Assembly (NCBI GenBank): GCA_004123355.1
Contig: SCHM01000002.1
Span: forward strand, 3,817,569-3,881,568
Source: Amphirosellinia nigrospora
Taxonomy: Eukaryota > Ascomycota > Sordariomycetes > Xylariales > Xylariaceae
Direction: 5' to 3'
Length of the DNA stretch: 64,000 nucleotides
The notes under the pieces were generated by a model. That model was not told the origin of the DNA, did not search any database, and worked only from the letters and a program-made list of their open reading frames with translations. This document shows positions 24,733 through 37,602 of this stretch, in pieces (within the stretch, counting starts at the first letter, position 1; every line of letters starts with the position of its first letter). Made by a program: the position numbers and the translations under genes.

Positions 24733-27288
24733 TCAGTTTGACGGTGTAGCACGATCGTGCCTCTGGTCCACCGGTTCATCGTTCCAGTAAGGGCATTGGT
24801 CCTCTCTCCCTTTCCAGATGGCCTCAAAGTCCTGTCGCGTGTAACTCTTCGTATAATGAGCTTTTCGCTGATGGTTTTGGCGGAATTCAGCGATATCATA
24901 ACCGCAACTATGTAAAACGACATCCCAAAGGTCACCCACGTAGCTACCACGCCTCATATATCCATAATCCTTTTGGGAGTAAGCAACATCGCAGACACTT
25001 TGACCATGATAATCCCGCGCATGCACGTCAGCGCCTCGCGTGACCAGGAGTTGCAGTACGCCAAACTGCTTCTCATCCATTTACCCACCAGGGGAGCCCA
25101 CAAGCGTGGAAGGCATCTATGGAGACAAGACTGGCCTTGATCATCTCGTGCGTCGATATCTGCCCCCGCGTCTAGGAGTATGCAGAGTCCTTCTATCGCC
25201 CGATCACCCGCAAATTGGTACATGAATGGAGAAAAGGCGGCATTCCGGTAGGCAACGGCTCGTTATATCGATAAACACTTTGCCGATCCGAAGCCCCAGA
25301 TTAGCTGGTTGGTTTCCTATAGAATAATTAGTGATCAACAAGTCCATTCTAGCGATACTAATACGTACAGGGTGACCGGATGACAGCCCATTCAAGAAAG
25401 CCAGGGTTACTTTATGGTCCGTTAAGTTGTTGCACTCGGATCCGCCCCAGCTTCCAGGATGAGTCTGCGACAGGAGTCTGCTTGAGAGTTCCCAGTGTTT
25501 TCGACCTATCTCCCCAAACATCATGTCGAGCTCTAAAACATATCTTTCAGGTATTAAAATCAGTATTTCAATCTAACTTGGCTCGTCTTGTGAGAGTGCG
25601 CAGATTACCTTGGTCTCTTATCATGTACAGCCACCCCCCAAGACCATGAGCGCTGGAGACATGATCGACGTCTGCCCCATTTTCAAGCAGGAACTTGCAC
25701 ATTTCGACCTGGCGACTGAACGCTGCATAGAAAAGGAGACTCGCTCCATGTTCGTCGTGGTCCCGCAGCGTTGCCGTACCTTCTTGAAGCATAGCCCGAA
25801 GCTCTTGGAGGCGACCGTTCTTAACGATGGTGAAAACGCGAGACCCAACTGGTAGGACCTATTCACGGCAAGCCGAGATATTGTATTGATTGATTCCTTT
25901 GCCGTTTCCCTGAGTGGCAGAAGCTACGATCATTGCAAAGTGCCGCGGATCTTTGGGCATAAAAGAGGACGTGGTGAACTTGTGAAGCCTATTTCGGTTG
26001 AGTTCCCTTTCCTTGAAGAAGGTCCTGGTCTACATTTAGTTACCATGACTGAAACCGTGCCTAGACCTCCAAGTGTGGCTCTTGTATATGTCCGCTCCTG
26101 TCTGACAGCGGTAGAGGGGTGCCTTCTGATTCCCGGGCTGCATAAATGTTAGCAATTGAGCGCCTGGAAGATATTCTTTCGGCTTTAACTCGCCATCTTG
26201 ATTGAGGACGATTCCATAAGGCCAAAAGAATGCCGAAAGCGCATAAGATTTCGGCGAAGGATTTTCGGGTCGAAGGAGCTTCGCATTCCAATTGATGAAA
26301 CCTCGTGTGTTACGGCGGTATTTTGAACCGAGTCTACGAGTATCCAGAGGTCCGCGATGATGTCGTCTGCTTGGGTATCTTCTTCTGAATCCCTATCAAA
26401 AGTTATGCTTTTCTCTTGGACTAAGCGACTTAACCTTTTAATACTTCGTATTAAACCTGTATCGGGACCATGTCGTCGTTCGAATTCGTTCTTCTTAATG
26501 TAGTAGAATTGCCTTTCTCCGATGCATCATCTCTCAATGTTCCTCCCTGAAATTCACCTCGATTGGGTTTATACCGTTTTTCATCTCATTTAGGAGTTCG
26601 ATAATAATGTCCATCTTTCTCTGTGAGACGGATGAGATGTTGTTAACAGCATTTTGTAGAAAAACAAATTCGCTTTGTAAGTTTTCGTGGCGCGAATTGA
26701 AGGTACTTCTGACGTCGCCGATTTTACTGTCAAGAATCTCCGTCTGCTCTCCAACGTTGCAAATTAGGCGATCGATTGACTGATTGACTCTGTCTGTGCT
26801 GGACAAGAGTTCACAGGTAGCATTGCTGAATTAGTTAGGTTGCTGCGAGGCTTTTCACAAAAATCATATTCACTTTACTGACCTGTGGAGTAAACTCAGT
26901 CTAAAGTTGAGGGTAGTAATGTGTGTAATGACCTGTTCACGAATGTAATCTAATTGACTCTCGCCAAGAAAGGCTTGAAATCGCTTCCACATCCTATTCG
27001 TTTTTATATCACCCTTGGTACGCTGGAATTTCTGCACTGTATTGAACAACGGCTCGAGGTCTGAGACACATGATTTGATGTGTTCAGCCAACTCGGCGTC
27101 ATGACGAGCGAGTGGGGAGTGCCTGAGCTGGTCGAGGATCCCGTGTAGTTGCAGTAAGTGATTGGATATTCTTCGAACATTGTTTGGGCCATCTTTTATG
27201 AGGAGAATGTGTTATAGAGTACTTTCGAAAGCTGCGACGCGAGGACAATGAAGGCCACGACATTCGCGCCGAGGCCAAGTGGCTCCAT
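24733..27288 (-). CDS. ankyrin-repeat protein with fungal STAND-type N-terminus
   Basis: The ATG at 27286-27288 starts MEPLGLGANVVAFIVLASQL, the hydrophobic helix that opens the fungal N-terminal domain common to STAND and ankyrin proteins. It continues with LQLHGILDQLRHSPLARHDA and WKRFQAFLGESQLDY. An intron at 26826-26882 precedes a probable coiled coil (NQSIDRLICNVGEQTEIL). A middle region has FWPYGIVLNQDGELKP, typical of this class, then VFTIVKNGRLQELRAMLQEG. Ankyrin-type repeats follow: DEHGASLLFYAAFSRQ, CKFLLENGADVD, LCILLDAGADIDARDDQGQS and LQLLVTRGADVHARDYHGQS. The C-terminus is acidic to basic and ends DRATPSN. The frame changes at least six times, all apparently by single-base indels and without clusters of stop codons. 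About 830 aa if repaired. I infer sequencing error more than decay, but more breaks than elsewhere leave a pseudogene possible. Confidence 0.7.
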
Positions 27289-29101
27289 GTCGGCCTCCAC
27301 TCGCTGGCAACAATACCACGACGTGGTGACAGAATGAATTCGTTACTGGGATACACAACGTTGTAAACAGTGGAATGCTACTATACTAGGTAGATGATCT
27401 TGTAGACCTGGAGTCGACACGTGAGTCAGAGAATCTCGAGTCTTGATCATTGCTGAACAGCACTTGGCTTACGCCTCAGCTTGCTCCTATTCTAACCAAT
27501 CGAAAGCCATCGAGTTTCAGCTCTGCGCGGGAGACTCCCGAACACACAATTCCTTGCATTTCTTCCCGATGGCACTTTATCACGGAAAATAACCAAAATA
27601 ATGGAAGCCACAATGGATTGAATTAAGATTAGTATATTTGGTCTTGTGTTGGTATCATGTTTTGGATGCCCCAGGTCTTAGCTTGATGCGACTTCCGATG
27701 CTGCTGCAAATAGATAGCCCTACAGTAGATCCCATCAAGTTAACTATCATTTCATGTTGAACTATCTACAGTACAAGTAAGATGTGGCGCCCGCTAAGTT
27801 TCACTTCTCGGCACGCATGGCGGCTTAGCCGAGTAAAGCTTCAAAGATATTGTCTGAATGGACCGTGTTACTGAAATACAGACCTGAAGATGACTTTGCT
27901 GAATACGGGTAAGTTCAGTTCTTCAAGCTTTTGTTGGAGAGTCGTGGCTGTGCAGTTGTCAGACGTTTGCCTCCTTGAGGCGGTTAGCACGAGACCAAAT
28001 AGGTATGGTTAGTCGGGTTGTCTGTCCGGCGCGATACTCAACCCTCACACCATATAACCGGCGCCATTACGGAACGGATCCTAGGCCACGTTGGCTTTAA
28101 ACGGGAGTCAATCTTAATATCTGACGCTAGCAAGCGACGGACTTCGCTTGAAACCTCCGCCTCAGATGTTTGGTATCTTCGTTTGCATAGTCAGTTCGCG
28201 CGATGAGAGATGTGGGCAGATGCGGGTACTAGAGCTGCATATGACTACTGAACTTCACCAGATCGAGAATCTTCGTCTGGCCAAGCTTCCTTTTCCTACC
28301 ACATATCCGTGTACCCAGCAGCAGGGCCCAGGCCATCAACCGCGTTGAATTGGTAAATAATGGCGCTTAGCTCCTAGCAAGCTAGGTTGACAGTTGAAGA
28401 TGCTTGCAAGTTGCACCCCCTACGGACCAGGGTAACCGTTAGGTTAGTCCTAATACGATATCTTGGCGGAAATCAAAGTATGAAAATGTCTTGCATACGG
28501 TGGTGAGGATGTCCTTATACATATACATCACCATAAAAGACTTAATCAAGCGACACATACCGAGGCACGTAAATCAAGGAGTTCGTGGAGGGGTAAGCTG
28601 AAAAGCCGCTGGAGGGTCGCTTGGTTGTTGGGTCTCAGAAGTGCAATCTTGCAGCTCATTTAGACACCAACAGGTAATGCCATGGCTGGAGATCGCGAAC
28701 GGTGCGCTCAAAGCGGTAGGTCGTAAGGTCCCCATCGTCGTCATCTCCACGCGCCATGCGCCCCGGAGCTAACAGTTTAGTAAGTACAAGATCCAGGTTC
28801 CCGAGCTGGCTTTTTCATCTTCCCCAGATATAACTGGGCATTTCTCCTTTAATTCTCTTCGCGTCCCATTCGCTTTCCGGTTTTGGATTTCTGAAGGTCT
28901 GGTGCCTTTTTTCATTGTAGCGCTTGGGGAACAGTTTCTTTTACTGCATCTTTATTCTAGACTAAACGAACAGAGTTGGATCAAATTTAGAGCGTTTTCT
29001 TCTACCTATTCCTTTATTGTCTCTACTTATATTTATACGGACCATGCGATGAACGACTAGCTGAGTCGTCGTGATCATATTACAAGGCTCTCACATTCCA
29101 G
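27289..29101. other. gene-poor stretch
   Basis: No conserved gene seen. Short frames at 28018-28348 and a minus-strand frame of about 36 codons at 28665-28782 (RFERTVRDLQPWHYLLVSK) are too short to support. The flank before 29102 contains the putative promoter of the following gene. Confidence 0.45.
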
Positions 29102-30049
29102 CGTCCTCGCTCTGTGGCTACTTATAGACCATGTATTGAGCCAACCTACGACAGCGAGCTTCATACCTACGATTCCGCTCTACCATCACCCACATTTGCG
29201 TCGCCATCCTTAGGCCGAATAATCGAAAGAGGGCTGACCGAAGACGATAAGATTGGCATCTCAATAGGCGTCACCTTTGCTGTATACTTATAGTCGGGTC
29301 TACTGCGATTATTGTGTAATTAGGGGACGGCGCAAAGCTTTGGCGCAGCCGGAGACACGGGACTGGGCTCGAGCGATATAAACGATGAAAGCTTGGCCGT
29401 TGGAGACGACCCCGGGAAGGGCAAACAGGTTTATTATATGAACCCTCCTCGGGCGGCCAATCAAGTTTTGCTTCACCAAGCTCCGGATGGAACGATATAC
29501 CAAACGGGGGGATACCCCACGATATCAGAACAGCCATACGCGCCGCACCCGCAAGCCTATGCGACGCAATATCCGACGACACATCCCGGAGAGACGTATG
29601 CTATTCCTGGGACGGCGTATCCTGGATCCGCGGTCATAGACCCGAGTCAGCAGAACGGTTATGCAGGGCCGTCGAATGCGCCATATCAATCAGAGGCATA
29701 TATACAACCTCAACAATATCAATATCAACACCCACAGCAGCAGCAGCAAGAACAGCAACAACAACGACAAGGAAGTCATGTAAGCTGACGTATCCGGCAT
29801 CAGCGACATCTCCAGTACAGGGCATACCCGCCCCAGATTTCCAAGATAAATATCTTCAAGATTACCAACAACCGCCACAAGACCAATGGACGAACCAAAG
29901 CCAGTACCAGGATAGGACCTCGATTTCCAATCAAGGATACCAAGAGGATCCGTACTACGTCCCCGCCACATCCACACGCTAGCGAACTGCCAGATCAAAG
30001 AAAACCCGTCGAATTGATGGGCGAAGGACACTACAAGGAAGTGCCTTGA
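29102..30049 (+). CDS. single-pass membrane protein with Q/P/Y-rich tail, 5' end unresolved
   Basis: This looks like the C-terminal half of a fungal wall-sensor or adhesin-type membrane protein. Around 29220-29300 the translation runs ERGLTEDDKIGISIGVTF, an acidic juxtamembrane piece entering a hydrophobic segment, followed in another frame by a basic RGRRKA stop-transfer. A long cytosolic tail follows: YYMNPPRAANQVLLHQAPDG, repeated Tyr/Pro/Gln (PYAPHPQAYATQYP), a glutamine run near 29735-29765, and the ending PVELMGEGHYKEVP with stop at 30049. The GEGHYKE ending is common in such fungal proteins. At least four single-base breaks occur (about 29277, 29370, 29785, 29975). No start codon or extracellular domain could be placed, so the limits are approximate and function is inferred from architecture only. 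Confidence 0.55.
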
Positions 30050-31483
30050 CGGGAGTATCTCGTCATATTGGACTCGCAACCCCAGAGCATTATTTACGCA
30101 TTATATTAACGGCTCAAAATTGTATATATGAAGGAATGGAATGCATATACGATATCAGGTTAGGCAATAGCTTGAACGACGAGCAAATTGGCAACTTGGA
30201 CATTCAAAGCGAAAAGGTTGCATCATATCTCTACGAAAAACGAGAGGAACTAGCTGTACATAGAAACACATAAACAAATAGTGTAATAAGAACAGAACCT
30301 TAAAAGCAACAATTACCAAGTTCATTTCACAATTGAAACTCTCGCCTGTTGGCGAAGATCGCCATGCAAATACGTCCAAATACGGCATCTAAAAATAGTC
30401 GGTTCCTGAACCGGGATGTCAACAGAGGACAAGGAGATTGCCGGCCTCCACAGTAGTGTAGTGTAGTAGCTACCCCTGACCGGCACTATTATATGTACAC
30501 TACAATGCAACATGGTTCCCAAGAATGAGAATCGGCGAATCATGGAAAACGTGAACATTTCCAATCCTCATCATATTTGATGGCTGGCGTAGCACAAAGC
30601 AAGACAAACAAGACAAGACAAAGTTCTCCCGACAGCTCGCTCGCGCGCGCTGGATCCGCACATGTCAGAGTCGACCGAGGCTTAGCGATGCCGACGAACA
30701 AGCATGGAGACCTCGGCATCGCCCACCCGCACCCGCGCATCAACACAATACCACGATCCCTGTGCCTAATGTAGCGTATTATATGCGATCCCGAATTATA
30801 CCAGTGATCATCATCGCTCTTCAGCTAGTGTAGTCTACAGAAACTTAACAAAAACTTCCAACTGAGCCAGAATGCATTCGGTTCCAATTAGTCACGACAC
30901 ATTCACCGAGCCATGCCGTACGACCAACATGAGATATAAACCAATCACATCTCTGAACCCTAGTCAATCGTGACTACGCGGGTTGGCCGCACTTGTACAA
31001 CTATTGCGCGCAGTAGTGTTGATATATGTCTCAGTCCCAACAGCCTTACGTCATGAAGTTGAATGACCATTCCTCAGCGATTCTATGAACAATATCATTA
31101 TTCACATCATGAAAAGCAAGCCTACTGGGTAAGATGAGAGGTTGAGGGTGTATCGTTGATATGCGTGTACTCGATTAACTTGGCGGTTCTGATCCGCGGC
31201 GCATCTTACACCCCGTCCTCATCCCGACAGATCATAAGCTCCCCGAAACCCCCTCATGAAGTATTTGAACGAATTCGACCAACACACATGACAACGTCTA
31301 AAAGAATTTATAAAATCTGTCAAGTCTAACAAATACTGTAAGTAGAATGAGCAGGGCAAACCTCCATAGGCACCAAAGCAGTACTACCATCCTATCCCTA
31401 TTCCGCCGTTTTACCGCCCAGACCGATCCCGCTTTTAACCTCAAGACTCCGAAATGATGCTTTCTCTCTCTCTTCTACTCACT
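30050..31483. other. intergenic between convergent genes
   Basis: 3' flanks of the membrane-protein gene and of pfk1. No supported gene. A GC-alternating GCTCGCGCGCGC patch is near 30640. Confidence 0.5.
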
Positions 31484-33929
31484 TCATTTTACGAGGAGCC
31501 CTCGCTTCGCGTCCTTGGCCGATATGCCCTCCAAGTTTTGCACCGGCGCCGGGTATCCGGGCGTCCGCCTAGGATGTCCACAATAGACTTCATGCCCATC
31601 CAGTGAGCGGCTGTCGGTCGGCGGTTCTTCCAATCTGTCTCGTTCTCCTCTAGGTCTTGCATGGAGGAGAAGACAACCTCGGCGCGCTTGATACCGATGA
31701 CCGAAGCGCTGAAGGGATCTTGGGAAATCTTTCGGCCTCTCATAGCCCTTGCCCGAACTTCTCCAGTTGCTGTATACACTTAATGCAAGTCTCACAGCCC
31801 GGCATCTATCCATGGGTGAAGGAACGCCTCCCTGTTGACGTGTCCGGGGATGCTGTCCCGAGATTCAAATCTGTTGTGCGCTTCCTCACGCATGATGTCG
31901 CAATCAGCTTAGCATTGTAAGTCTGCTGGCCTTTTCGTTGATGAGCACCAGCCTTCCTGCTCTGGTTTGGCCTTTGTCCTTGGCAAAGACCTCCTTCAGA
32001 TGCATGACGTCTGCCGTCAACATCTGCAAGCTGATGCCCTCCTCCGGGATATACACAGCACTCGCTCCTACGCTCAGGCCTGCCAGGAGAGCAATATAAC
32101 CTGACCGCCCACCTTGCGTTTCAATGACAAATACTCGCCGCCGGGTGGCAGATGCCGACTGTTTGATCTTGTCACAATACGCCACGAGCTCGTTGAGGCA
32201 TGTGTCAGACCCCAGAGAGTATTCGGTGCCGGCACGTTATTGGAAATAGTCGCTGGCAATAAAGTGAATGGAATGCAGAGTGAAGGGTACTGACTTCTGG
32301 CTTTGCGTAGTTGGGAGATGGCGTGGAAAGCCTCGAAGCCGCCAATCAAGAAGATAGCATCAAATTTATACTTCTTGATGAGTTCAGCGATGTGCTCCAT
32401 GCCTGATTCCTCGGGTAATTCGCGGTTTGCCAATCTCCGAGCCACCTTTGCTAGCCCATCCGTCTACATCTAGCCAATCGAAAGTCGAACAGCACCGAGA
32501 GGCGCGTCGCCGTGATGTCGAGCGAATCCAGCAAATCCGTTATGGATGGCAAGGGCCTCGTGTCCTCGGGCTCGCAGTAAGCCACGCCGGCGCGGATAGC
32601 AGCGTTCATACCACCTGCTGGCGCGCCGACGTTGATAAACCCAATTCTCATTTTCTACTAAATGTCAACAAGTGTCACCTTTATTGCGCGGCGTATCAGA
32701 CTCACCTCTTCTTTGACCTTATCTACATTCCCCCATCCCATGTTCGCTGACATTGCATAGGAATTGTACTGGTCTGAAAACTCGGTATCACGGAGTGCCA
32801 TCGCTTCATCGAAAACGTTGTGCATCGATTAGCTTCGCAACCTCCTTCGTTTCTGCAACAGCAGCCATTAGAGGCTTCCTCGCGATCTTGTTCTCAATAG
32901 CGATGAAACAAGCTTCGGGCTGTAGCTTCGAGCACTGCCTTGACAGCCTCACACCTTGCAAGGTACCAGCATTCTATCATAGGCGACGGCCGATCCTCCT
33001 TCTGAACGTGGCCCAGTGTTGTGATGCGAGTATCGAGGCCGAGGCCTTCCTTATCCGCGAGGAGATCTTTGACCATGGTAGGGGAGATCTTGTTGCCGTG
33101 TTTATCGAGAGCGCCTTCGGCAATAATGACGATAGTCTTTCGTTTGCCCATACCTCGATGCTGTATACGTATCAGTAGGCTGGTAAGGAGCTAGGACTTG
33201 AGTGTAGCTGCTGACCTGTTTTATAACTTGGCACATCTCTTCTTTCCAATTATCTTCTCTAGGCTTCTCTGGGATGAAAAGAAAGTCTGCACCAGTAGCA
33301 ACTGCTGCCATGAGCGCAAGCCAACCGCAATGGCGGCCCATTACCTCGATAACAAAAGCACGGGAGTGAGATGAAGCGGTAGCCAATGTAGTCGACCATC
33401 TCGCAGATACGCGACAAGGCAGAATAAGCGCCAATGGTGGCGTCGGTTCCGGATAGATCATTGTCGATTGAGCCAACCAATCCCACGATATTCAAGTGCT
33501 TGAATGCTTCGATCTGTTCTTTTTTCAGGTCTCCTTTCTCGACAAGCTCGGCTAGGAGCGATGGCCATTCAGCTCGGAACCGATCAGCACCAGTCAGCGA
33601 ACCATCACCACCGCAGATAATGAGTGCATCAATGCCGTTGAGGACCATGTTCTTTGCGGCCTGGAGGCGGCCTGCGCGTTCAAAAAAGCCATACATCTTG
33701 CAGTGCCGATTAGAGTGCCGCCTTCGGAGAGGTAACCCCGCACATCCTCCCAACCCATCTGCTTGATATAGGTACCACCACGAACGAGACCTTCGTACCC
33801 TTCATAGACGCAATAGGCATTGCAATCTAAGTGGATGGCTGTTCGGACGACGGCTCGGACGACAGCGTTCATGCCGGGGAGTCTCCCCCCGACGTCATGA
33901 CAGCGATGTTCTTTTTTGTGTTGCGCCAT
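31484..33929 (-). CDS. pfk1: 6-phosphofructokinase, fungal two-half type
   Basis: Key glycolytic kinase converting fructose 6-phosphate to fructose 1,6-bisphosphate. It is the fused eukaryotic form: an N-terminal catalytic half and a C-terminal regulatory half. Exons are about 33216-33929, 32706-33160 and 31484-32654, totalling exactly 780 codons net. Catalytic half: [48 protein letters not shown] and [15 protein letters not shown]. Second half: [71 protein letters not shown] and the ending DAKRGLLVK. Many compensating single-base breaks occur, for instance an extra A in the A run at 33912-33917, a missing C near 33873 and a missing T in the run at 33682-33687. An essential enzyme with all active-site blocks legible argues for sequencing error, not pseudogene. 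Confidence 0.93.
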
Positions 33930-35612
33930 GACGAAGCAAGGTTGATGTGGATGATGAGGTGAGATGAATATAAGTTCAAAAATGGTGGAAGATTGGGTAT
34001 TGAGGAAGTAGAACAGCAAAAGGAAGCAGAATAGAAGACGTTTAAATAGGCTGTCTATGAGCTCTATAGGTGTATCAGCGATGTTAATGATTGTGATTGC
34101 GCACGTAGTGAATGCAGAGTAGTGAGAGGTCGAGGTCGAGGTCGAGGTCGAGGTCGAGGTCGAGTGGCAGCACAGAGGAGGCGTGCGGCGTGATTCTAGG
34201 TAGAGGGTAGAGAGACCGTTGTGCAACGGCTGAGGTGATTCTGGGTCGTGTTATGTCATGTAATTGGGCGCATCGCATCTCGATGGCAAGAAAGCACTCA
34301 CTCGACAGGGCTCCGGTGGTGGGATGGTGGGATGGTGGGATGGGACGACATGCATAGCAGCAGCTCTCTTATCGGCCTTATCCAGTGGCCGTGGTGCGGG
34401 GAGCTACCCTACCTGCAGTTCTCTTAGTGGTGCAGCGAGCAGCTGCAGGCGAGGTCACAGCGAAATCCCTGAACGGAGCCCGGACTAGCAGGGATGCTAG
34501 CGCGCCGAATGCCGGCCAGCTCTAGATGCCCCTCCGGCGGAGCTGAGCGCAGTGCGTCATTTCCAATGGTGGGATGATATATTACCCAGACACGATGCAG
34601 CTGGGTTTGAGGCCGTGCCCTATGGCCATGCCTATCCCTACGTACCTTAGCGTTATAGACTTCTGGTCAAGTGCTTTTTCATCGTACGATGGATTTACGC
34701 GAGAACGTTGTCAACTAATTTAGATCCGCTGCTTTAGATTAGTCATGCATTGTATAGAAACCATGAGATCTTCAAGGTCCGAAATAGGTACCGTAAGAAG
34801 GCCGGATAACTGCACCTACATAAGTTATAGTTTGATATAGTTTGATGAGCGACTTTTTTCGACACTGAGCCAACCATTAACGACATTTGGCACCCATGCC
34901 GCCAATCGAGGGCATTTCCTTGTCCACGCGTTCCTTGGAAATCCCGCAGTGTCGTCTATGACACAGCCCATTCAATGCCATCTCATCCTACTTATAACCA
35001 CTCTGCAACATCATGTGATGGAGAATAGAACTAGGTTGCTCGATAGACCACCCAATGGAATTAGCATATAGTATTGGAAGTCTTATACTTCACTTTTATC
35101 CCACTATACCAGTAGCCCGTCCTCTAAAGATACAAGATATAATTTGTAGTATATTTCAGGACAGAATATAAGAGCCAGCCCGGACGGATACGACCATATC
35201 AATATGCCCTACTGCTTTATGATATCAACAAAAAAGAAATATTTTCTTCCATTTAAGCCGTGCTGCAGTGCCTTCCATTTGCAAGTACTACCTGCATGTA
35301 TACCTCTAGGTGGATATAGGTACTTCAGGTAGGTACCTATGTAGATAGCCTGAGCGACTGATGAATGCACTAAACCGTGATAGGCGTGGCGCATCCTAGC
35401 CGGCCGTTGCCGTGGATGGACGTACACTTGTATCAATTGAAATAAGAACCTTTGACACCAAATTTGAACAAACATCACGTCGAGGGTATACTGTAATGGG
35501 AATCGTATACGCCTATGGATATGGATTCCGCCCTCGCCCTTCGGCAATAAACACTTCTTATAAACCACGTTGCATGACTATTTGAGATCTACACCCTCGA
35601 AAGCACGCCACA
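33930..35612. promoter_or_regulatory. divergent intergenic between pfk1 and med17
   Basis: A 1.7-kb region shared by two divergent genes. It holds the pfk1 5' flank with a GAGGTC microsatellite (34126-34164), a GGTGGGAT-type repeat at 34313-34345, and a cluster of AGGTAGGTACCTA-like words near 35320-35345. Open frames inside the pfk1 leader are repeat-driven and not credible. Confidence 0.5.
34126..34164. repeat. hexanucleotide microsatellite (GAGGTC)6.5
   Basis: Six and a half perfect copies of GAGGTC, about 200 bp upstream of the pfk1 start codon. Likely polymorphic in length between strains and subject to copy-number miscalling in this assembly. Confidence 0.9.
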
Positions 35613-37602
35613 ATGTCTGCCAACAATCAGAGCCCCTTCTCGCTACGCCCTTGGCCAATCGGTAACAAGAAGCCCAAAAACCTTGCCGAGTTTATCACGC
35701 GCATCAACGCAGAGCCTGGCGGCTTCCGAGACCTGAGCGAGGCCGAACTGCGCCGTGAGATTCGAGAGAAACAACAGCAAAAACAAGAGAGCCTCGAGGA
35801 TGATGCATGGACACTTCGGAGGGGGAAGACGACGATGATGAGGCCGAGGAGGCGAAAGGCAAGACCGCCTTGGCTGCGCGCGAGGAGTTCCTGAAGAACA
35901 TTGAGTCAGTTTCGTCCTACACCAGGAATAGCAGAAGCGGGAGCGAGCAACCACTAACTAGATAGGCTACAGCTTCGCACATCAGTCTTCCATGCTAGCC
36001 CTCGATTCCATCTCCCTCTTGCTCTCCAAAGATGCCCCCGTCCAGGCCGGAACTACGCTGTCTCCAGCACTGCGCGACCTCGTGGGCATCGGAACTCTAG
36101 GAGCTTCCAAGCTCAAAGAACCCAACATCACAGAGGACCAAATCCGGAACAACCTCTCCGTCGCAACCGGATGGCGGATTATGGGCATTACTAAAATGGT
36201 GGACTCGGTTCTGGCTGCAGCCGAGCGCTGGAAAGGGAGGTTGAACTCGAGACCAAATACTGGGCCGATGTGCTGGCTGTGAGCGACGATGGCTGAACGT
36301 CTGTGCGCTTCCTCAAGAGCCATACACTTTAGGTGTCCGCTTCGGATTCTCCGAGTCAGCACCCGAGTTCAGAAACAGCAGCATCGCACCTTTGGTTCGG
36401 AACGATGACGGCACTATCAAGCTAGGCGTAGGCAAGATGGAGGGGGCACCCAGAGAATACGTGTCACCGTGAAAAATAGAAAGACCGGCATGGTTACAGA
36501 CCGATCACCACTCCCCGGCCGAATACCGGATGACGCGTCTTGAAAGACCGCGTTCGCGAAGCGAGAGATACCATCTTTCATCAGGAGCTCTGGTACGAGT
36601 TAAACCGAGAAGCTCGCGTTCTACTCGCTTATGATGTCTACTACGACGGGGCGGCCATCATCTGGAGGCAAAGTCCGGAGATTGAATTCATTTACAATAG
36701 AAGATCTCGAAGAACAAGATGATACAACCGCCAACTTTTCAAAGGGCATCCGGTCCTCGACGGCCGCATATTCTTTCCTGCAATTCCTCCTTTTTCAGAG
36801 CCATCGACAAAATTATCACAAACGAACATCCCTGTCACCCTCTGTACGGCAAACTGATTCGAAAAACTCAACGTATAACATACTACGCAGTTTCATATCC
36901 CGTTCGCAATATTTCAAAACTCGGCGGAATTCGGCGGCCACCTCGACAAGCTAGTTCATATACTACGAAATGCCGGTGTTTCGACATCATTCTTCTCACT
37001 CCTCTCTCACCCCAACTCGGCAGCGGCTGGGGGCCCCCAGGTTCGTCACACACCCACCACCGAACTACTCTGGGTCCAACAACTTGTTTTCAATCTGGTG
37101 TCCCTCTACACGTTTACTATCACACCAGATGTGCGCATTTGCTATAGCCGGGCTTACTTCGCCCATCTATCGAGACATATTTCACTATGAGCTTAAAGAA
37201 CCCTTTCGCCGATAACAAGATCAGCCACCAAGTCCACTAGAGGCCACATATCCACCATCAGACTACTATACCAGTGTCCAAGAAGCTATGTCCTATATTT
37301 GCCAAGCAACTGTTCGAGTTCTGGCACAGAAAGTGGCCCGGACAGCAGCTGAAAAGCTCGCCGACAACGATATCCAGTGGTCGGAAACCATCTCAGGCAT
37401 TGGGATCAAGAATAATAAGGATAAGAATGCCATGATTGACATTGAGTTCGCGGATGGTAAGGCGGTTCTCACTTTGAAGGCGAAGTGGCAAGATGGGAAA
37501 GTTAGCCGTTCCCGTACCTGGACTTGGGCATCGGATGAACGGAATGCGGAAGGTGAAACTATGGAGGAAGTGGTGTTGCAGTTCATGGGAGGAGACGTAT
37601 AG
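35613..37602 (+). CDS. med17: Mediator complex subunit 17
   Basis: Head-module subunit (Srb4) of Mediator, essential for RNA polymerase II transcription. Exon 1 is 35613-35904; a 68-bp intron (35905-35972) precedes exon 2. Start MSANNQSPFSLRPWPIGNKK then NLAEFITRINAEPGGFRDL. The acidic stretch MDTSEGEDDDDEAEE and AAREEFLKNI close exon 1. Exon 2 opens FAHQSSMLALDSISLLLS, then RDLVGIGTLGASKL, VATGWRIMGI, YTLGVRFGFSESAPEFRN, EARDTIFHQELWYELNREAR, LLAYDV and FTIEDLEEQDDTTANFSKG. The C-terminal segment ends FMGGDV at 37602. Single-base breaks lie near 35808, 36230, 36290 and at several later points; the repaired product is about 640 aa, as in Sordariomycete Med17. Identity is firm in the N-terminal half, weaker at 36.8-37.3 kb. 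Confidence 0.88.

Noticed and set aside
28665-28782. Short minus-strand frame with RFERTVRDLQPWHYLLVSK
   Set aside because: Reads like protein but is under 40 codons with no start, partner exon or known family; could be a gene relic.
30046-30273. 75-codon frame after the membrane-protein gene
   Set aside because: It begins within the last codons of that gene and lies in its probable 3' UTR; no recognisable protein features.
33594-34226. Long minus-strand frame starting upstream of pfk1
   Set aside because: Its first part translates the GAGGTC microsatellite as alternating residues; the real pfk1 start is at 33929, where NIAVMTSGG follows.
36540-37215. Several short separate genes downstream of the med17 start
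   Set aside because: They are pieces of one Med17 reading frame displaced by single-base indels, as shown by continuous conserved blocks across the breaks.
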